Assembly (NCBI GenBank): GCA_051656605.1
Contig: JBOGCF010000017.1
Span: 1 to 64,000 of the forward strand
Source of the DNA: UBA12018 sp051656605
GTDB taxonomy: Bacteria > Bacteroidota > Bacteroidia > Bacteroidales > CAMTPD01
Length of the DNA: 64,000 nucleotides
Direction of reading: 5' to 3'
Position numbers and translations under genes: made by a program. A model generated the notes under the pieces. That model was not told the origin of the DNA, did not search any database, and was given only the letters and a program-made list of their open reading frames with translations. Below, in pieces: positions 1 through 8,661 of this stretch (positions are counted from its first letter, which is position 1; the number at the start of each line of letters is the position of its first letter).

Positions 1-119
1 TGCTAGCATACTCAAAACTATAATAACTTAAAGATACGAAATATAAACAACTTCATTATAGAACCTATTTATAATTTAGCTTTATGAGCAAGTATACTTA
101 TTGATTTTTTCAGTGCCCT

Positions 120-276
120 CGTGCCGACCTGACGATTCAGTCTTCACTAGTTTCAAATCGTCAGATGGCGACCTGACGATTCGTTCTTCGTGATGTTTAA
201 TTCGTTTGATGCCGATCGAACGATTCAAAGATAACGAAAAGAGAATCGTTTGATGGGCATCGAACGATTCTCTTTT
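120..276. repeat. Cluster of palindromic intergenic repeats
   Basis: Three hairpin-forming units lie in this gene-free stretch. The first (156-181) has 9-bp arms, AATCGTCAG and CTGACGATT, around an 8-nt loop. The second (about 200-227) is an imperfect version with arms of the GATCGAACG type. The third (237-276) has long arms of the form AAAAGAGAATCGTT and its complement around a GATGGGCATC core, with one mismatched position in the stem. A half unit is seen near 125-140. The first unit and its right flank recur almost identically at 57821-57853. The surrounding bases 1-119 and 277-375 show no gene. The third unit lies downstream of the minus-strand GH2 gene and could also act as its terminator. 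Confidence 0.75.
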
Positions 277-375
277 CATGGGGTTTGTTTTCGGAAGAAA
301 CGATGACGCGCCGCAATCATCGTTTTATTGACACATAACATCTGTAAACTCTACTCATTGGCGGCGCTTGGTTCT

Positions 376-2490
376 TTAAAATCCGGCGTGTACTTTCTCG
401 AGCGCTTTCGCAGCCTCGCCACGCGGTTTCTCGGACGTAAACGTCCAGTTAATTTTATCTTCCGTCACGTTGTTACCGTTTCCGGCCACTGCTTTTAGTT
501 CGTTCATGCCCTTTTGAAGCTGCACGTTGTCGACGATGTAATGCACATCGGTAGTCCCTTTGCGTATACCTTGCAGCTCTTTTCCATTGAGATAAATGGT
601 AGGCTGCCCCTGGTTTGAATATACTGTAACCGAGGTTTTTTGCTGCTCGCGGTCGGTAAGACGACGCTGCGTTATATACACCACCGGCTCTTCACTCCAG
701 TTGGCCTTGTACCAGTAATAGGCATCTTTTTTGCGTTTACGGTCTATCGTAACCAGTCCTTTCAGGTTGCGTGCCGGAACTCCCCCGCGTGACCACATCG
801 GCACGGCAAAGTCGAACATGTTCCAAAGGTACGACGCGATGATATACGGATGCTTCGAGATAATTCCCCATTGCTGTTCGTGCATTTTAGTCTGAAAGGC
901 TTCGGGGAAAAACTTTGCGTTCCAGTCGCCAATGGCCTCACCCACGTACTCAGTTTGATGGTCGATGTTGGCATCGGCCCCGTATTCGGTGAGCATAAAC
1001 AAGTTGTCGGGATATTCCGTTTCCAGCTTCTCGATCCACGGTTTCATATCGCCAATGGTGCGTTCGTACCAACCGAAATAACGATTCATCCCCTGCACGT
1101 CGGCATTTCTGTTGACGGGGTGATTCATGTGTCCGTATCCGTTTACCGCAACGGTGTATCGGTCGGGATCTTCCGTCTTGGCCAAGTCGTGCAAACTTGC
1201 CGTAAGTTGTGCCGTATAATTGTGCGGCTGGTACACTTCGTTGTGTAATCCCCAGATGTAGATCGAAGGATGGTTAAAACTTTGACGGATCAACTCGCGC
1301 ATTTGCTGCATGGCATTCTCCGACTCTTGCGTGGTAACCTTGTTTACGAACGGAATCTCTGCCCATACCAACAAGCCGAGCGAGTCGCACTTGGAATAGA
1401 AGTAATCCGACTGTTGGTAGTGCGCCAGGCGAATGGTGGTAGCGCCGATATCCATGATCATGGCCAAGTCTTCGTCGTGATGCTCATTGAGCAAGGCGCT
1501 TCCGGCACCCCAACGATCTTGATGCCTTGTTACGCCATACATCGGATACTTGTTTCCGTTTAAGTATACACCGTCACCGGCTTTCAGCTCTACGGTGCGC
1601 ACACCCAGCGGTTGCGTCAATTCGTCGAGCACCGTACCATTTTGTTTGATCTGCGTGACCACTTTGTAGAGGTAGGGATCCTTGCGACCGTTCCAAAGGT
1701 GGGGATTTTTGATTTCGAGGTTGAGTTCTTCGCGCTTCGTGCCTTGCGGCAACACGTCTGCCCGAGTCGATTTTTCGGTTACGAGTTTGCCCTCTTGCGT
1801 AAAAATGGAAGTTACCACCTCTACTTGCTGCGCGGTGTCGTATTTATTATCGATCTTAACTCCGATGTTGATGTCTGCTTTCTTTCCGTTTACTTGTTGG
1901 CGGATATACACTCCGGGAGAAGCATGATCGGTTACCGAGATATTGATCTTTCCGGTTTCGACCAACCATACCGGACGATAAATGCCGCCGTATACGCCAA
2001 AGAGGCTATGGTTTACCGGAATCACATCTACACGTGCGCTGTTGTCTGCCTTTACCACCATTCGGTTGGTTTGTCCCGGCTTTACCGCATCGGTAATATC
2101 AATGGCAAATGCAGAGTATGCGCCCTTGTGATTTCCCACAAGCTGGTCGTTGACATATACGTCGGCTACCAGCCCTACTCCTTCGAAACGAACAAAAAGA
2201 CGTTTGTCCTTGATATCTGCCGGAACAGTGAAGTCTTTTCGGTAATAGGCATCGCCGGCGTAGAAGTTGTTGTGCCGGGTCATCATGTCTACATTGTTCC
2301 AAGTGTGCGGAAGGGAAACATCGGTCCACTTTTGATCCCACGAGGAAAGTAATTGCAGGGGCTGCTCGGGCAGCGGCCCTTTCTTGAACTTCCAGTCGGC
2401 ATTAAAACTCGTTACTTCGCGGGCTTGCATACCCGAGGCAAACATCGACAATACAAGGGGAAATATATATTTCATGCTCTTGTTTTTCAT
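376..2490 (-). CDS. Glycoside hydrolase family 2 protein (beta-galactosidase/beta-glucuronidase-like), secreted
   Basis: A 705-residue exported hydrolase acting on beta-linked sugars; the exact glycosidic substrate cannot be read from sequence. The ATG at 2490 is preferred because the longer reading frame begins with GTG and adds 13 residues before the signal peptide (hydrophobic run IFPLVLSMFASGMQA). Residues about 25-185 form the jelly-roll sugar-binding domain, about 185-300 the immunoglobulin-like domain, and about 300-580 the TIM barrel. The barrel carries the family signatures: RHQDRWG, then GLHNEV with the acid/base Glu near residue 418, and LTEYGA with the nucleophile Glu near residue 502. 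The last roughly 100 residues look like a DUF4982-type beta-sandwich. No susC/susD or sulfatase neighbour is present, so it is not in an obvious polysaccharide locus. Family assignment is firm; substrate is open. Confidence 0.93.
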   Translation of the reverse strand: MKNKSMKYIFPLVLSMFASGMQAREVTSFNADWKFKKGPLPEQPLQLLSSWDQKWTDVSLPHTWNNVDMMTRHNNFYAGDAYYRKDFTVPADIKDKRLFVRFEGVGLVADVYVNDQLVGNHKGAYSAFAIDITDAVKPGQTNRMVVKADNSARVDVIPVNHSLFGVYGGIYRPVWLVETGKINISVTDHASPGVYIRQQVNGKKADINIGVKIDNKYDTAQQVEVVTSIFTQEGKLVTEKSTRADVLPQGTKREELNLEIKNPHLWNGRKDPYLYKVVTQIKQNGTVLDELTQPLGVRTVELKAGDGVYLNGNKYPMYGVTRHQDRWGAGSALLNEHHDEDLAMIMDIGATTIRLAHYQQSDYFYSKCDSLGLLVWAEIPFVNKVTTQESENAMQQMRELIRQSFNHPSIYIWGLHNEVYQPHNYTAQLTASLHDLAKTEDPDRYTVAVNGYGHMNHPVNRNADVQGMNRYFGWYERTIGDMKPWIEKLETEYPDNLFMLTEYGADANIDHQTEYVGEAIGDWNAKFFPEAFQTKMHEQQWGIISKHPYIIASYLWNMFDFAVPMWSRGGVPARNLKGLVTIDRKRKKDAYYWYKANWSEEPVVYITQRRLTDREQQKTSVTVYSNQGQPTIYLNGKELQGIRKGTTDVHYIVDNVQLQKGMNELKAVAGNGNNVTEDKINWTFTSEKPRGEAAKALEKVHAGF

Positions 2491-2657
2491 ACGAATGGTA
2501 ATTAATTGAAGGTTTCTACAAAAATACACGAGAAGAATGAGATAAAAGTCTGGAATAGACTTCTTTTACACAAGTATATTAACCTTTTTGCTCGTATATG
2601 CTTATAATATTCTTACAAACGGGGTACATTGAGATGGGGATATCACAAAAAAGAAAA

Positions 2658-2694
2658 CCATTGCAGCCAACTCTTCCCGAGCATGCTGCAATGG
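2658..2694 (-). terminator. Hairpin terminator of the small secreted-protein gene
   Basis: The arms CCATTGCAGC and GCTGCAATGG make a 10-bp stem. On the minus strand the stem is followed by TTTTCTTTTTTG, and on the plus strand by a T-run as well, so it may work both ways. The stretch 2491-2837 has no gene. A diverged copy of this hairpin lies at 3429-3465. Confidence 0.7.
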
Positions 2695-2837
2695 ATCATT
2701 TTTTTCTCCTAACAATAAAAAACTTAACTTAGCTAACCTTTGAAACGAACTCTACATTCATGTAAGAGTTGTGTGATTATATATTTTGCATTTTCAAGAA
2801 AGAAGATTTTCTCTTCTTTACTATATCGTGAATCGTT

Positions 2838-3155
2838 TTATTTCATCAATGGAAGCTCTTCCAATAGTTCGCCACGACTGTTGTAGCGTAACACAGATTT
2901 TCCGATTTGATCTTTATCGATCGTTACTTCGTATTCGTCGTCACTGATTTGATAAGCATCAACAAAATCATAGGCATTAAAGCGTGAGTCGATGTCTTGT
3001 CTGATTTCCATTGGTAGCAGTGTTAGTGGAACAATTCTTTTGTCTTCCATACCCATTTCTGCTGCGTTGTTAAAAATGTTATTGAAAGCTTGTGCTTCAA
3101 CTGTGCTTGTTGCCATCAATAGAATTAAAGATATAATAGATACAATACTTTTCAT
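2838..3155 (-). CDS. Small secreted protein, PepSY-like, function unknown
   Basis: A 105-residue protein with a clear signal peptide (MKSIVSIISLILLMATS, predicted cleavage after VEAQA). The ATG at 3155 is chosen; the longer frame adds 24 residues with no start ATG and no sense as a leader. The mature part has charged, alternating strands ending in RYNSRGELLEELPLMK, a pattern like the PepSY-like/beta-lactamase-inhibitor-like periplasmic domains common in Bacteroidales; this is a resemblance, not a firm assignment. A decayed tandem copy lies just upstream (3522-3736). The region upstream of both copies holds TGTGGAATTCCACA-type palindromes, and the adjacent two-component operon encodes a sigma-54 activator, so a regulatory link is possible. 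Confidence 0.7.
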   Translation of the reverse strand: MKSIVSIISLILLMATSTVEAQAFNNIFNNAAEMGMEDKRIVPLTLLPMEIRQDIDSRFNAYDFVDAYQISDDEYEVTIDKDQIGKSVLRYNSRGELLEELPLMK

Positions 3156-3174
3156 TTTGCTTTTTCTTTTGCGT

Positions 3175-3207
3175 TTACACAATATATAATACCAAAAGTG
3201 TACCACA
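3175..3207 (-). promoter_or_regulatory. Candidate promoter of the small secreted-protein gene
   Basis: On the minus strand TTTTG, 19 bases, then TATATTG resembles the Bacteroidota TTTG/TAnnTTTG promoter. The same stretch also contains TGGTAC-N5-TGGTA, which resembles a sigma-54 -24/-12 element apart from GT instead of GC at -12. Both versions are conserved in the decayed copy near 3749-3775. I cannot decide between the two sigma factors. Confidence 0.4.
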
Positions 3208-3294
3208 AAATAGAGGCATAGTCTCACATACAGCTTAGCCTACTTATTTTCAACACAATACATAAAAGCGAATGAATTTACATGGGGAATTATT

Positions 3295-3360
3295 GTGGAA
3301 TTGATGTGTGGAATTCCACACACGCGCTATGCAATAAATCCACACTTGCACCACAGTTCC
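3295..3360. promoter_or_regulatory. Cluster of TGTGGAATT inverted repeats, copy 1
   Basis: The perfect palindrome GTGTGGAATTCCACAC is accompanied by further TGTGGAA and TTCCACAC half sites. It lies about 140-200 bp upstream of the small secreted-protein gene (start 3155, minus strand), a normal distance for activator sites. No coding frame in this stretch is credible. Confidence 0.55.
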
Positions 3361-3428
3361 ACACTTTTCTACAGAATCACAAAAACGGATGGGGGAATAA
3401 ACCATTGGGATAGGGATATAAAAGAAAA

Positions 3429-3465
3429 CCATTGATACCAACTCTTCACGAGCTAGTAACAATGG
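3429..3465 (-). terminator. Diverged copy of the hairpin terminator
   Basis: Arms CCATTGATAC and GTAACAATGG form a stem with one mismatch, flanked by the same AAAGAAAA and T-rich sequence as the hairpin at 2658-2694. It sits downstream of the decayed gene copy. Confidence 0.55.
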
Positions 3466-3521
3466 ATTATTTCTTTTTCTTCTAACAATAAAAACTTAAC
3501 TTAACTAAACCTTGGCATTTT

Positions 3522-3736
3522 CATTTCATTAGCGGTAACTTTTCCAACAACTCACCACAGTTGTTGTAACGTAACACTGATTTTTTCTATTTGATCCTTT
3601 TTTATAGTCACCAAATAATTATCACTTGGTTTTAATGCGTTGATGCATTTCTTAAGCTCGACGTTGAAAAACGGTGCTCACTGCAATCAACAACACAAAT
3701 GATAATAAAGAAACTAACCTTTTCTTTTTATTTAAA
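3522..3736 (-). pseudogene. Decayed tandem copy of the small secreted-protein gene
   Basis: The stretch can be aligned by eye with the gene at 2838-3155: the 3' part (encoding the TLLEELP-like end, 3525-3620) and the 5' leader with its AATATATAATACCAAAAG flank (near 3750-3770) are still recognisable. The start codon region is altered, about 120 bp in the middle are missing, and no long frame remains. Downstream hairpin and upstream palindromes are duplicated with it, so the duplicated unit was about 600-750 bp. Confidence 0.75.
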
Positions 3737-3861
3737 CTTGTGCATTTACACAATATATAATACCAAAAGCATGCCACAAAAACGTAGACTCGTCTCAAAA
3801 ACGCATAAAAGACTACATTTCAACCAAATATATACAATTACTGTATATTATTAACGTTGTG

Positions 3862-3945
3862 TAGCAAACTCACATGTGTGGAATTCTACACAAAAAGTGT
3901 GGAATTAATCCACACACGCACCACACTTCCACACCACACTTACTG
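3862..3945. promoter_or_regulatory. Cluster of TGTGGAATT inverted repeats, copy 2
   Basis: Contains GTGTGGAATTCTACAC and GTGTGGAATTAATCCACAC plus several CCACAC half sites, upstream of the decayed gene copy and just beyond the 3' end of the NtrC-type regulator gene. It mirrors the cluster at 3295-3360. The remaining bases 3737-4047 contain no gene. Confidence 0.55.
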
Positions 3946-3957
3946 TATAAAAAGAAT

Positions 3958-4004
3958 CCCGCGATCGGGTGTGGCATTGATGCCCTTCCTGATCACGGGA
4001 TTAT
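3958..4004 (-). terminator. Likely terminator of the two-component operon
   Basis: The arms ATCCCGCGATCGGG-like and its partner CCTGATCACGGGAT (outer ATCCCG/CGGGAT pairing at 3956-3961 and 3994-3999 approximately) make a GC-rich hairpin downstream of the regulator stop at 4048. On the minus strand it runs into TTCTTTTTATAC. Confidence 0.5.
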
Positions 4005-4047
4005 ATAGAGGAGATATTAATTCGTTTACCTCGTTTTATCCATTCAT

Positions 4048-5448
4048 TTAATCCAATGGAATCTGATATAGTTTGAGCTTATTATATAAGGTCTTTCTAT
4101 CAATTCCAAGCATCTTTGCCGCTTTACTTTTGTTGTAGTCGGCACGTTGCAGAGCTTCTAAGATCAGCGTCTTTTCTTGCGTACTGTCTTTGAGAACGAT
4201 CGAACCCACCGGTTCCGGAGCTGCCTTCTCTCCCGAAACAATCTCGGATGGCAATACATCGGGCGTTACAAATCCGCCGCGTGTAAGTAGTACCGCACGC
4301 TTGATTACGTTTTTAAGTTCGCGCAAATTGCCCGGCCACGAGTAGGCTTTGAGTAATCGCTCTGCTGCCGGATCAAAACCGATTGCTTCACGCTCGAGCT
4401 CGATGTTTGCCTTGTTGAGAAAGAAGTTTGCAAAGAGCATGATGTCTTCTTTTCGCTCTTGCAGAGTAGGCATTTTAAGGGTAAACTCATTGATACGATG
4501 GTAAAGGTCTTCACGAAATACACCCTTGGCAATTGCATCTTGGAGGTTTTCGTTGGTCGCACTTACTACGCGCACATCGATATCAATCTCTTTGTTTCCT
4601 CCTACCGGACGCACTTTCTTCTCTTGCAAAGCACGAAGCAATTGTACTTGTACTTCGTACGAAAGGTTTCCGATCTCATCGAGAAAGATGGTTCCGCCTT
4701 GGGCTGCAACAAAGTGTCCGGTCTTGTCTTGTACGGCTCCGGTAAATGAGCCTTTGATGTGGCCGAAGAGTTCACTGGCCGCAATGTCTTTGGGCAATGC
4801 GCCACAGTCTATCGCTACAAACGGTGCTTTTGCTCGTTTGCTTTGCATGTGTATCAACTTTGCTACGTATTCTTTTCCCGTACCACTGGCACCGTTGATC
4901 AATACCGACATATCGGTAGGTGCTACCAGACGTACGTATTCATAGAGTTCGCGTGCTTTCTCGGCCGTACCGTGCAAGTATTCGCTTTGGTCTTCGGGTT
5001 CTGCTTTTGGTTTTACTTGTTTTTCGGCAACTGGTGGTGCGGCTACCGGCTCGTCGTTCTTTTCTACACTTTGCGATGCAGCAAGTGCGTCTTGTATTTT
5101 CTTGATCAAGTCATCGGGAACGATGGGCTTTGAAATGTAATCGGATGCTCCAAGTTTCATCGACTGTACAGCCGAAGAGATCTCAGCATATCCGGTCATC
5201 ATGATAAATGCGGTTTGTGGATATTTTTCTTTTACTTCGGTCAACAAGTCTATACCGTCTCGATCGGGCAGACGCAAATCGGAAAGAATAAGCGCAACCT
5301 GACGTTCGGTTGTAATCTTTAAGGCTTCTGAAACTGAAGTAACCCACTCTACACTATAGCCTTTTCTAGATAAAAATCCTTTCAGCATAGTTCCGTACGT
5401 CACATCATCTTCAACTATTAATATGGTATTCATTTCAGCTTTCTTCAT
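4048..5448 (-). CDS. Sigma-54-dependent response regulator (NtrC family)
   Basis: A 466-residue bacterial enhancer-binding protein. Residues 6-120 are a receiver domain with phospho-acceptor Asp57 (SDLRLPDRDG) and Lys107 (SKPIVP). Residues about 160-385 are the AAA+ domain: Walker A GASGTGKE (186-193), the sigma-54-contacting loop GSFTGA (233-238, the usual GAFTGA with Ala to Ser), and Walker B TIFLDE (about 253-258). The C-terminus is a Fis-type helix-turn-helix (NKSKAAKMLGIDRKTLYNKL). It starts 12 bp after the hybrid kinase stop, so the two are an operon and a cognate pair by inference. An internal ATG at 5433 is an alternative start. Direct targets are unknown; the nearby palindromes at 3295-3360 and 3862-3945 are candidates. 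Confidence 0.95.
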   Translation of the reverse strand: MKKAEMNTILIVEDDVTYGTMLKGFLSRKGYSVEWVTSVSEALKITTERQVALILSDLRLPDRDGIDLLTEVKEKYPQTAFIMMTGYAEISSAVQSMKLGASDYISKPIVPDDLIKKIQDALAASQSVEKNDEPVAAPPVAEKQVKPKAEPEDQSEYLHGTAEKARELYEYVRLVAPTDMSVLINGASGTGKEYVAKLIHMQSKRAKAPFVAIDCGALPKDIAASELFGHIKGSFTGAVQDKTGHFVAAQGGTIFLDEIGNLSYEVQVQLLRALQEKKVRPVGGNKEIDIDVRVVSATNENLQDAIAKGVFREDLYHRINEFTLKMPTLQERKEDIMLFANFFLNKANIELEREAIGFDPAAERLLKAYSWPGNLRELKNVIKRAVLLTRGGFVTPDVLPSEIVSGEKAAPEPVGSIVLKDSTQEKTLILEALQRADYNKSKAAKMLGIDRKTLYNKLKLYQIPLD

Positions 5449-5460
5449 TCTCTTTTCTCA

Positions 5461-7962
5461 TTATTCTATCTCTATACCCTTTGCTTGTAACAGTATCGAG
5501 TTTATCTCCTCAATCACCTTTTGCATCAACGTTTTCCAAACATCTTGCGACGACGAAAAGTCTTCCTTATCCAAACGACGCAACCTTGCGGTGAGGTCAT
5601 CGTCGCCTAGCAACGTTATTACAGAAATCAGCTTGTGAGCAAGTGCAGAACCACTTTTCAGGTCAGTTGTCTCTAGGCAATAACGTAATTCGTCTACATG
5701 TTTCGAAGTCTCGGCTACAAATGTATCGAGAATCTCTTTCTTTAATTCCGGATCATCTCCGCAGTATACAAAAAGATTATTCAGATCAAAACCCTTCGTT
5801 GGGATATGGTTAGTTTCTATTGGTGCTTCTAGTGTTTCGTTTGTATGTACTTTACAATATTTCCTTAGTAAGGAGAAGAGTTCTTCCGGCTTAAATGGTT
5901 TTGCTAACATTCCATTAAACCCTGCACTCTTGTACTTATCTGCTTCCTTATCAGAATTGGCTGTAATTGCAAACACCGGAACATCAAGCTTCAAATTATC
6001 ACGCAGCTGACGGATAAAATCGAAACCATTCATTCCCGGCATACGAATATCGGAAAAAACAACATCAAATATCTCATTTTCTAATAATTTTAATGCATTT
6101 TTACCATTATCGACTGCACAAATTGTAACTCCACGGTCTTTTAGTAACTCCGATACCATGCGTAACATCAATGCATCATCATCAAGCCACAACACTTTCA
6201 AGTACTTGATGCAATCTTGATCGTGCTCCTCGCCAACCAACTCTTCGATGGTTTGCTCGGCACTCTGCTTTATCGGTACGTTCACCAAGAATGAACTACC
6301 CTTGTTTTTTCTACCGTCAATTACAATAACCCCTCCCAATAAAGTAACCAATTTATTGGTGATGGTAAGACCGAGACCAAGACCATCGATGGCTTGTGCC
6401 GATGATAATCTGGAGAACTCTTTGAATATCTTATTACGATCTGCAGGATCGATACCAATACCGGTATCGACACACTGAAAATGCAACAAGGTTTCGTTCT
6501 TGTACTCCTCGATCCAAGCCCGAACGGAAATGCTGCCCTCGGAGGTAAACTTTACAGCATTGGATACAATGTTTGAATAGATCTGTCGAAGACGCAACGG
6601 ATCTGATACATACAACACTCCTTGTGTCGGAGTAACTTCAACAACATAGTCAAGCCCTTTCGACTCGGCAAGCGGACGAAACGATTCGGCAATCTCCAGC
6701 GAAAGCTGCAACGGATCGAACGGCATTTCACTAATTACAACCTGATTGGATTCTAGTTTCTGAAAATCGAGCAGGTTGCCAATGAGTCCGAGTATATGCG
6801 AAGTCGAACTGCGCATGTTGTCGAGAAAATAATTGGCGCGCGCGCCGAGCGACATTCCTTTCAGCAGTTCAATGTATCCGATAATTGAACTCAGCGGAGC
6901 CTTTACATCGTGCGAAACCGTAACCATCAAGTGTTCGCGGCTTTTGAGCAGATTGTCGGAATAAATCTTGGCTTCGAACAGTTGTTGCCGGTTGCGCTGA
7001 TTGCGTGAGATATCGCGCCAAATGATGATGATGAAAACAAATGCCAAAAACAAAGCCGAAAGCGCGATGGCTGCGGTCTGCCGCGACGTATCAATCAGCA
7101 AACTTTCTTTTTCCAGCATACGCTCGAGCGAGATATGATATTCTTCTTGCTCCAATTCACGAAGCATTTGATTGATCTTGAGCGTAAGAATGCCGTTTGT
7201 TTTATTCAATCGGGCAATACGTTCGAGCACCTTTTTATCCGACTCTGCTCGTTGGTCTTGCATTACATTTTTCAATGTAGTGATTACCCCCATCACCGAG
7301 TCGGTAACATTGACCGATGTCCATGTGGTATCGACCAATACTTCCGTAATTTGCTTTATTTCGTATTGTGGAATGGTGTCTTGACTAGGAGAAAAGGCTT
7401 CGGCCAATCGTTTGAAGAATCCTTTTTTCTTGGGAGGACTTACTGGAAAAACAGTGTCTTGCTTTAAAATGGTAAGTGTAGAAAACTTCGGAGTTACAAC
7501 AATAGAGTCGGTTTGCGCAATAATCTTTTCTACGTTTTCTTTCCATATATCCGGACTTTTTGCAGCTTCAATTTCTTTTAGCAACAAACTTGTATTTTGA
7601 ATCTTTACCTGCAAAAGTTGCTTGATCGTGTCAAGTTGAAGCACAAATAATGAATCAGACATCAGTGGCTTTAACGAATCCAGATTGGCTGATACTTCAT
7701 TGAGCTGACGTGTATATTTACCGAATGCGTTATTATCGCCCGAAGAATACAAGGCAACGCTGCCGCTTTCGGCCGCATAAAGCTTAGACAAAGTGTTGCC
7801 TATCAAATACAAACGACGACCGGTCTCTTGGTTGTACTCCGTAGAATCCGATAAGTTGTTTATTTGATTGTAAACATAAAATATAGCATAAAAGGCTACT
7901 GTGATGATTATAAAATAACCCAGTATCACTTTTAGCTTTGTAAAAGAAAAGTAGTTCTCCAT
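5461..7962 (-). CDS. Hybrid sensor histidine kinase with receiver and HPt domains
   Basis: An 833-residue inner-membrane sensor kinase. A membrane segment at about 11-31 and a second at 296-316 enclose a periplasmic sensor of about 260 residues that I do not recognise. The cytoplasmic part follows the order HisKA (His351 in TVSHDVKAPLSS), HATPase_c (N box near 462-473, DTGIGI at 499-504, GLGLGLTIT at 527-535), receiver (Asp638 in VVFSDIRMPG, KPF near 688) and a C-terminal HPt domain (His776 in ALAHKL). The chain His351-Asp638-His776 would pass phosphate to Asp57 of the NtrC-type regulator encoded 12 bp downstream. All catalytic residues are present. Confidence 0.94.
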   Translation of the reverse strand: MENYFSFTKLKVILGYFIIITVAFYAIFYVYNQINNLSDSTEYNQETGRRLYLIGNTLSKLYAAESGSVALYSSGDNNAFGKYTRQLNEVSANLDSLKPLMSDSLFVLQLDTIKQLLQVKIQNTSLLLKEIEAAKSPDIWKENVEKIIAQTDSIVVTPKFSTLTILKQDTVFPVSPPKKKGFFKRLAEAFSPSQDTIPQYEIKQITEVLVDTTWTSVNVTDSVMGVITTLKNVMQDQRAESDKKVLERIARLNKTNGILTLKINQMLRELEQEEYHISLERMLEKESLLIDTSRQTAAIALSALFLAFVFIIIIWRDISRNQRNRQQLFEAKIYSDNLLKSREHLMVTVSHDVKAPLSSIIGYIELLKGMSLGARANYFLDNMRSSTSHILGLIGNLLDFQKLESNQVVISEMPFDPLQLSLEIAESFRPLAESKGLDYVVEVTPTQGVLYVSDPLRLRQIYSNIVSNAVKFTSEGSISVRAWIEEYKNETLLHFQCVDTGIGIDPADRNKIFKEFSRLSSAQAIDGLGLGLTITNKLVTLLGGVIVIDGRKNKGSSFLVNVPIKQSAEQTIEELVGEEHDQDCIKYLKVLWLDDDALMLRMVSELLKDRGVTICAVDNGKNALKLLENEIFDVVFSDIRMPGMNGFDFIRQLRDNLKLDVPVFAITANSDKEADKYKSAGFNGMLAKPFKPEELFSLLRKYCKVHTNETLEAPIETNHIPTKGFDLNNLFVYCGDDPELKKEILDTFVAETSKHVDELRYCLETTDLKSGSALAHKLISVITLLGDDDLTARLRRLDKEDFSSSQDVWKTLMQKVIEEINSILLQAKGIEIE

Positions 7963-8173
7963 GCTTGTACACTAACTCTAGAATGCAAACGTAGCAAAAA
8001 TGTATGACATAGACTGAATCTTTGAATACAATGCAGGTTAACTTTTGCATATTGTTCCACATTTTAAAGATCAAGCAATCAGCCGATCAAGATAATTCAA
8101 GAAACCTTAAATGGTAGAGAAAATCACCTCCTTGTTTGTTATAATAACTAATATCCATAAATAGAACTAAGGT

Positions 8174-8551
8174 ATGAAACCAATTATTATTCTTTTATCA
8201 GCAGTAATGACCTTGGGATCGGGAAGCTTATTATTTGCTCAAAACAAGGTAAAAAAGACCGCAGAAAAGGTTGCGTCTGAAACCGAAAAGATATATGACA
8301 CAACCAAAGTAGAAACAAAGAAAGAGTATAAACAAGTAGAAAAGGCAACAAAAGAAAACTACAAAGAAGCAAAAGACGCCGGCAAGGAACAATACAAAGA
8401 AACAAGCAAAGAGGCTGAAAAGAATTACGAAAAAGCAAAGGATAAAACCAAAGACGCTTACGATAAAACAAAGTCGGAGACAAAGAAGGAATACAGTACA
8501 ACTAAAAAGGACGTCAAAAAAGAATTTGAGGATCTCAAAAAGAAGTTCTAA
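8174..8551 (+). CDS. Secreted Lys/Glu-rich helical protein, LEA-like
   Basis: A 125-residue protein with a signal peptide (residues 1 to about 22, ending SLLFAQ) followed by about 100 residues built almost wholly of Lys, Glu, Thr, Tyr, Asp and Ala. Units such as KETKKEYKQVEKATKENY recur with a loose 11-residue rhythm, with Tyr at regular positions. This is the composition of LEA-like and apolipoprotein-like amphipathic helices, often linked to desiccation or membrane stress; a role here is inference. There is no cysteine, and no hydrophobic segment after the leader. It is transcribed alone, divergent from the kinase operon, and ends in a good terminator. Confidence 0.75.
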   Translation: MKPIIILLSAVMTLGSGSLLFAQNKVKKTAEKVASETEKIYDTTKVETKKEYKQVEKATKENYKEAKDAGKEQYKETSKEAEKNYEKAKDKTKDAYDKTKSETKKEYSTTKKDVKKEFEDLKKKF

Positions 8552-8580
8552 CTCTGTTGTTTTCTTCTCACAATATATAC

Positions 8581-8620
8581 AATCCCGAAGAACAAGCATG
8601 CAGCTTTTTTCTTCGGGATT
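8581..8620 (+). terminator. Hairpin terminator after the LEA-like gene
   Basis: Arms AATCCCGAAGAA and TTCTTCGGGATT (8581-8592 and 8609-8620) form a 12-bp stem between the convergent genes ending at 8551 and 8662. Confidence 0.8.
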
Positions 8621-8661
8621 TGTTAGGTATATGAAGTTCGGGAAATAATCGACAAATACAT

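Noticed and set aside
82..279. 65-codon minus frame
   Set aside because: Spans palindromic repeats; no start context or family.
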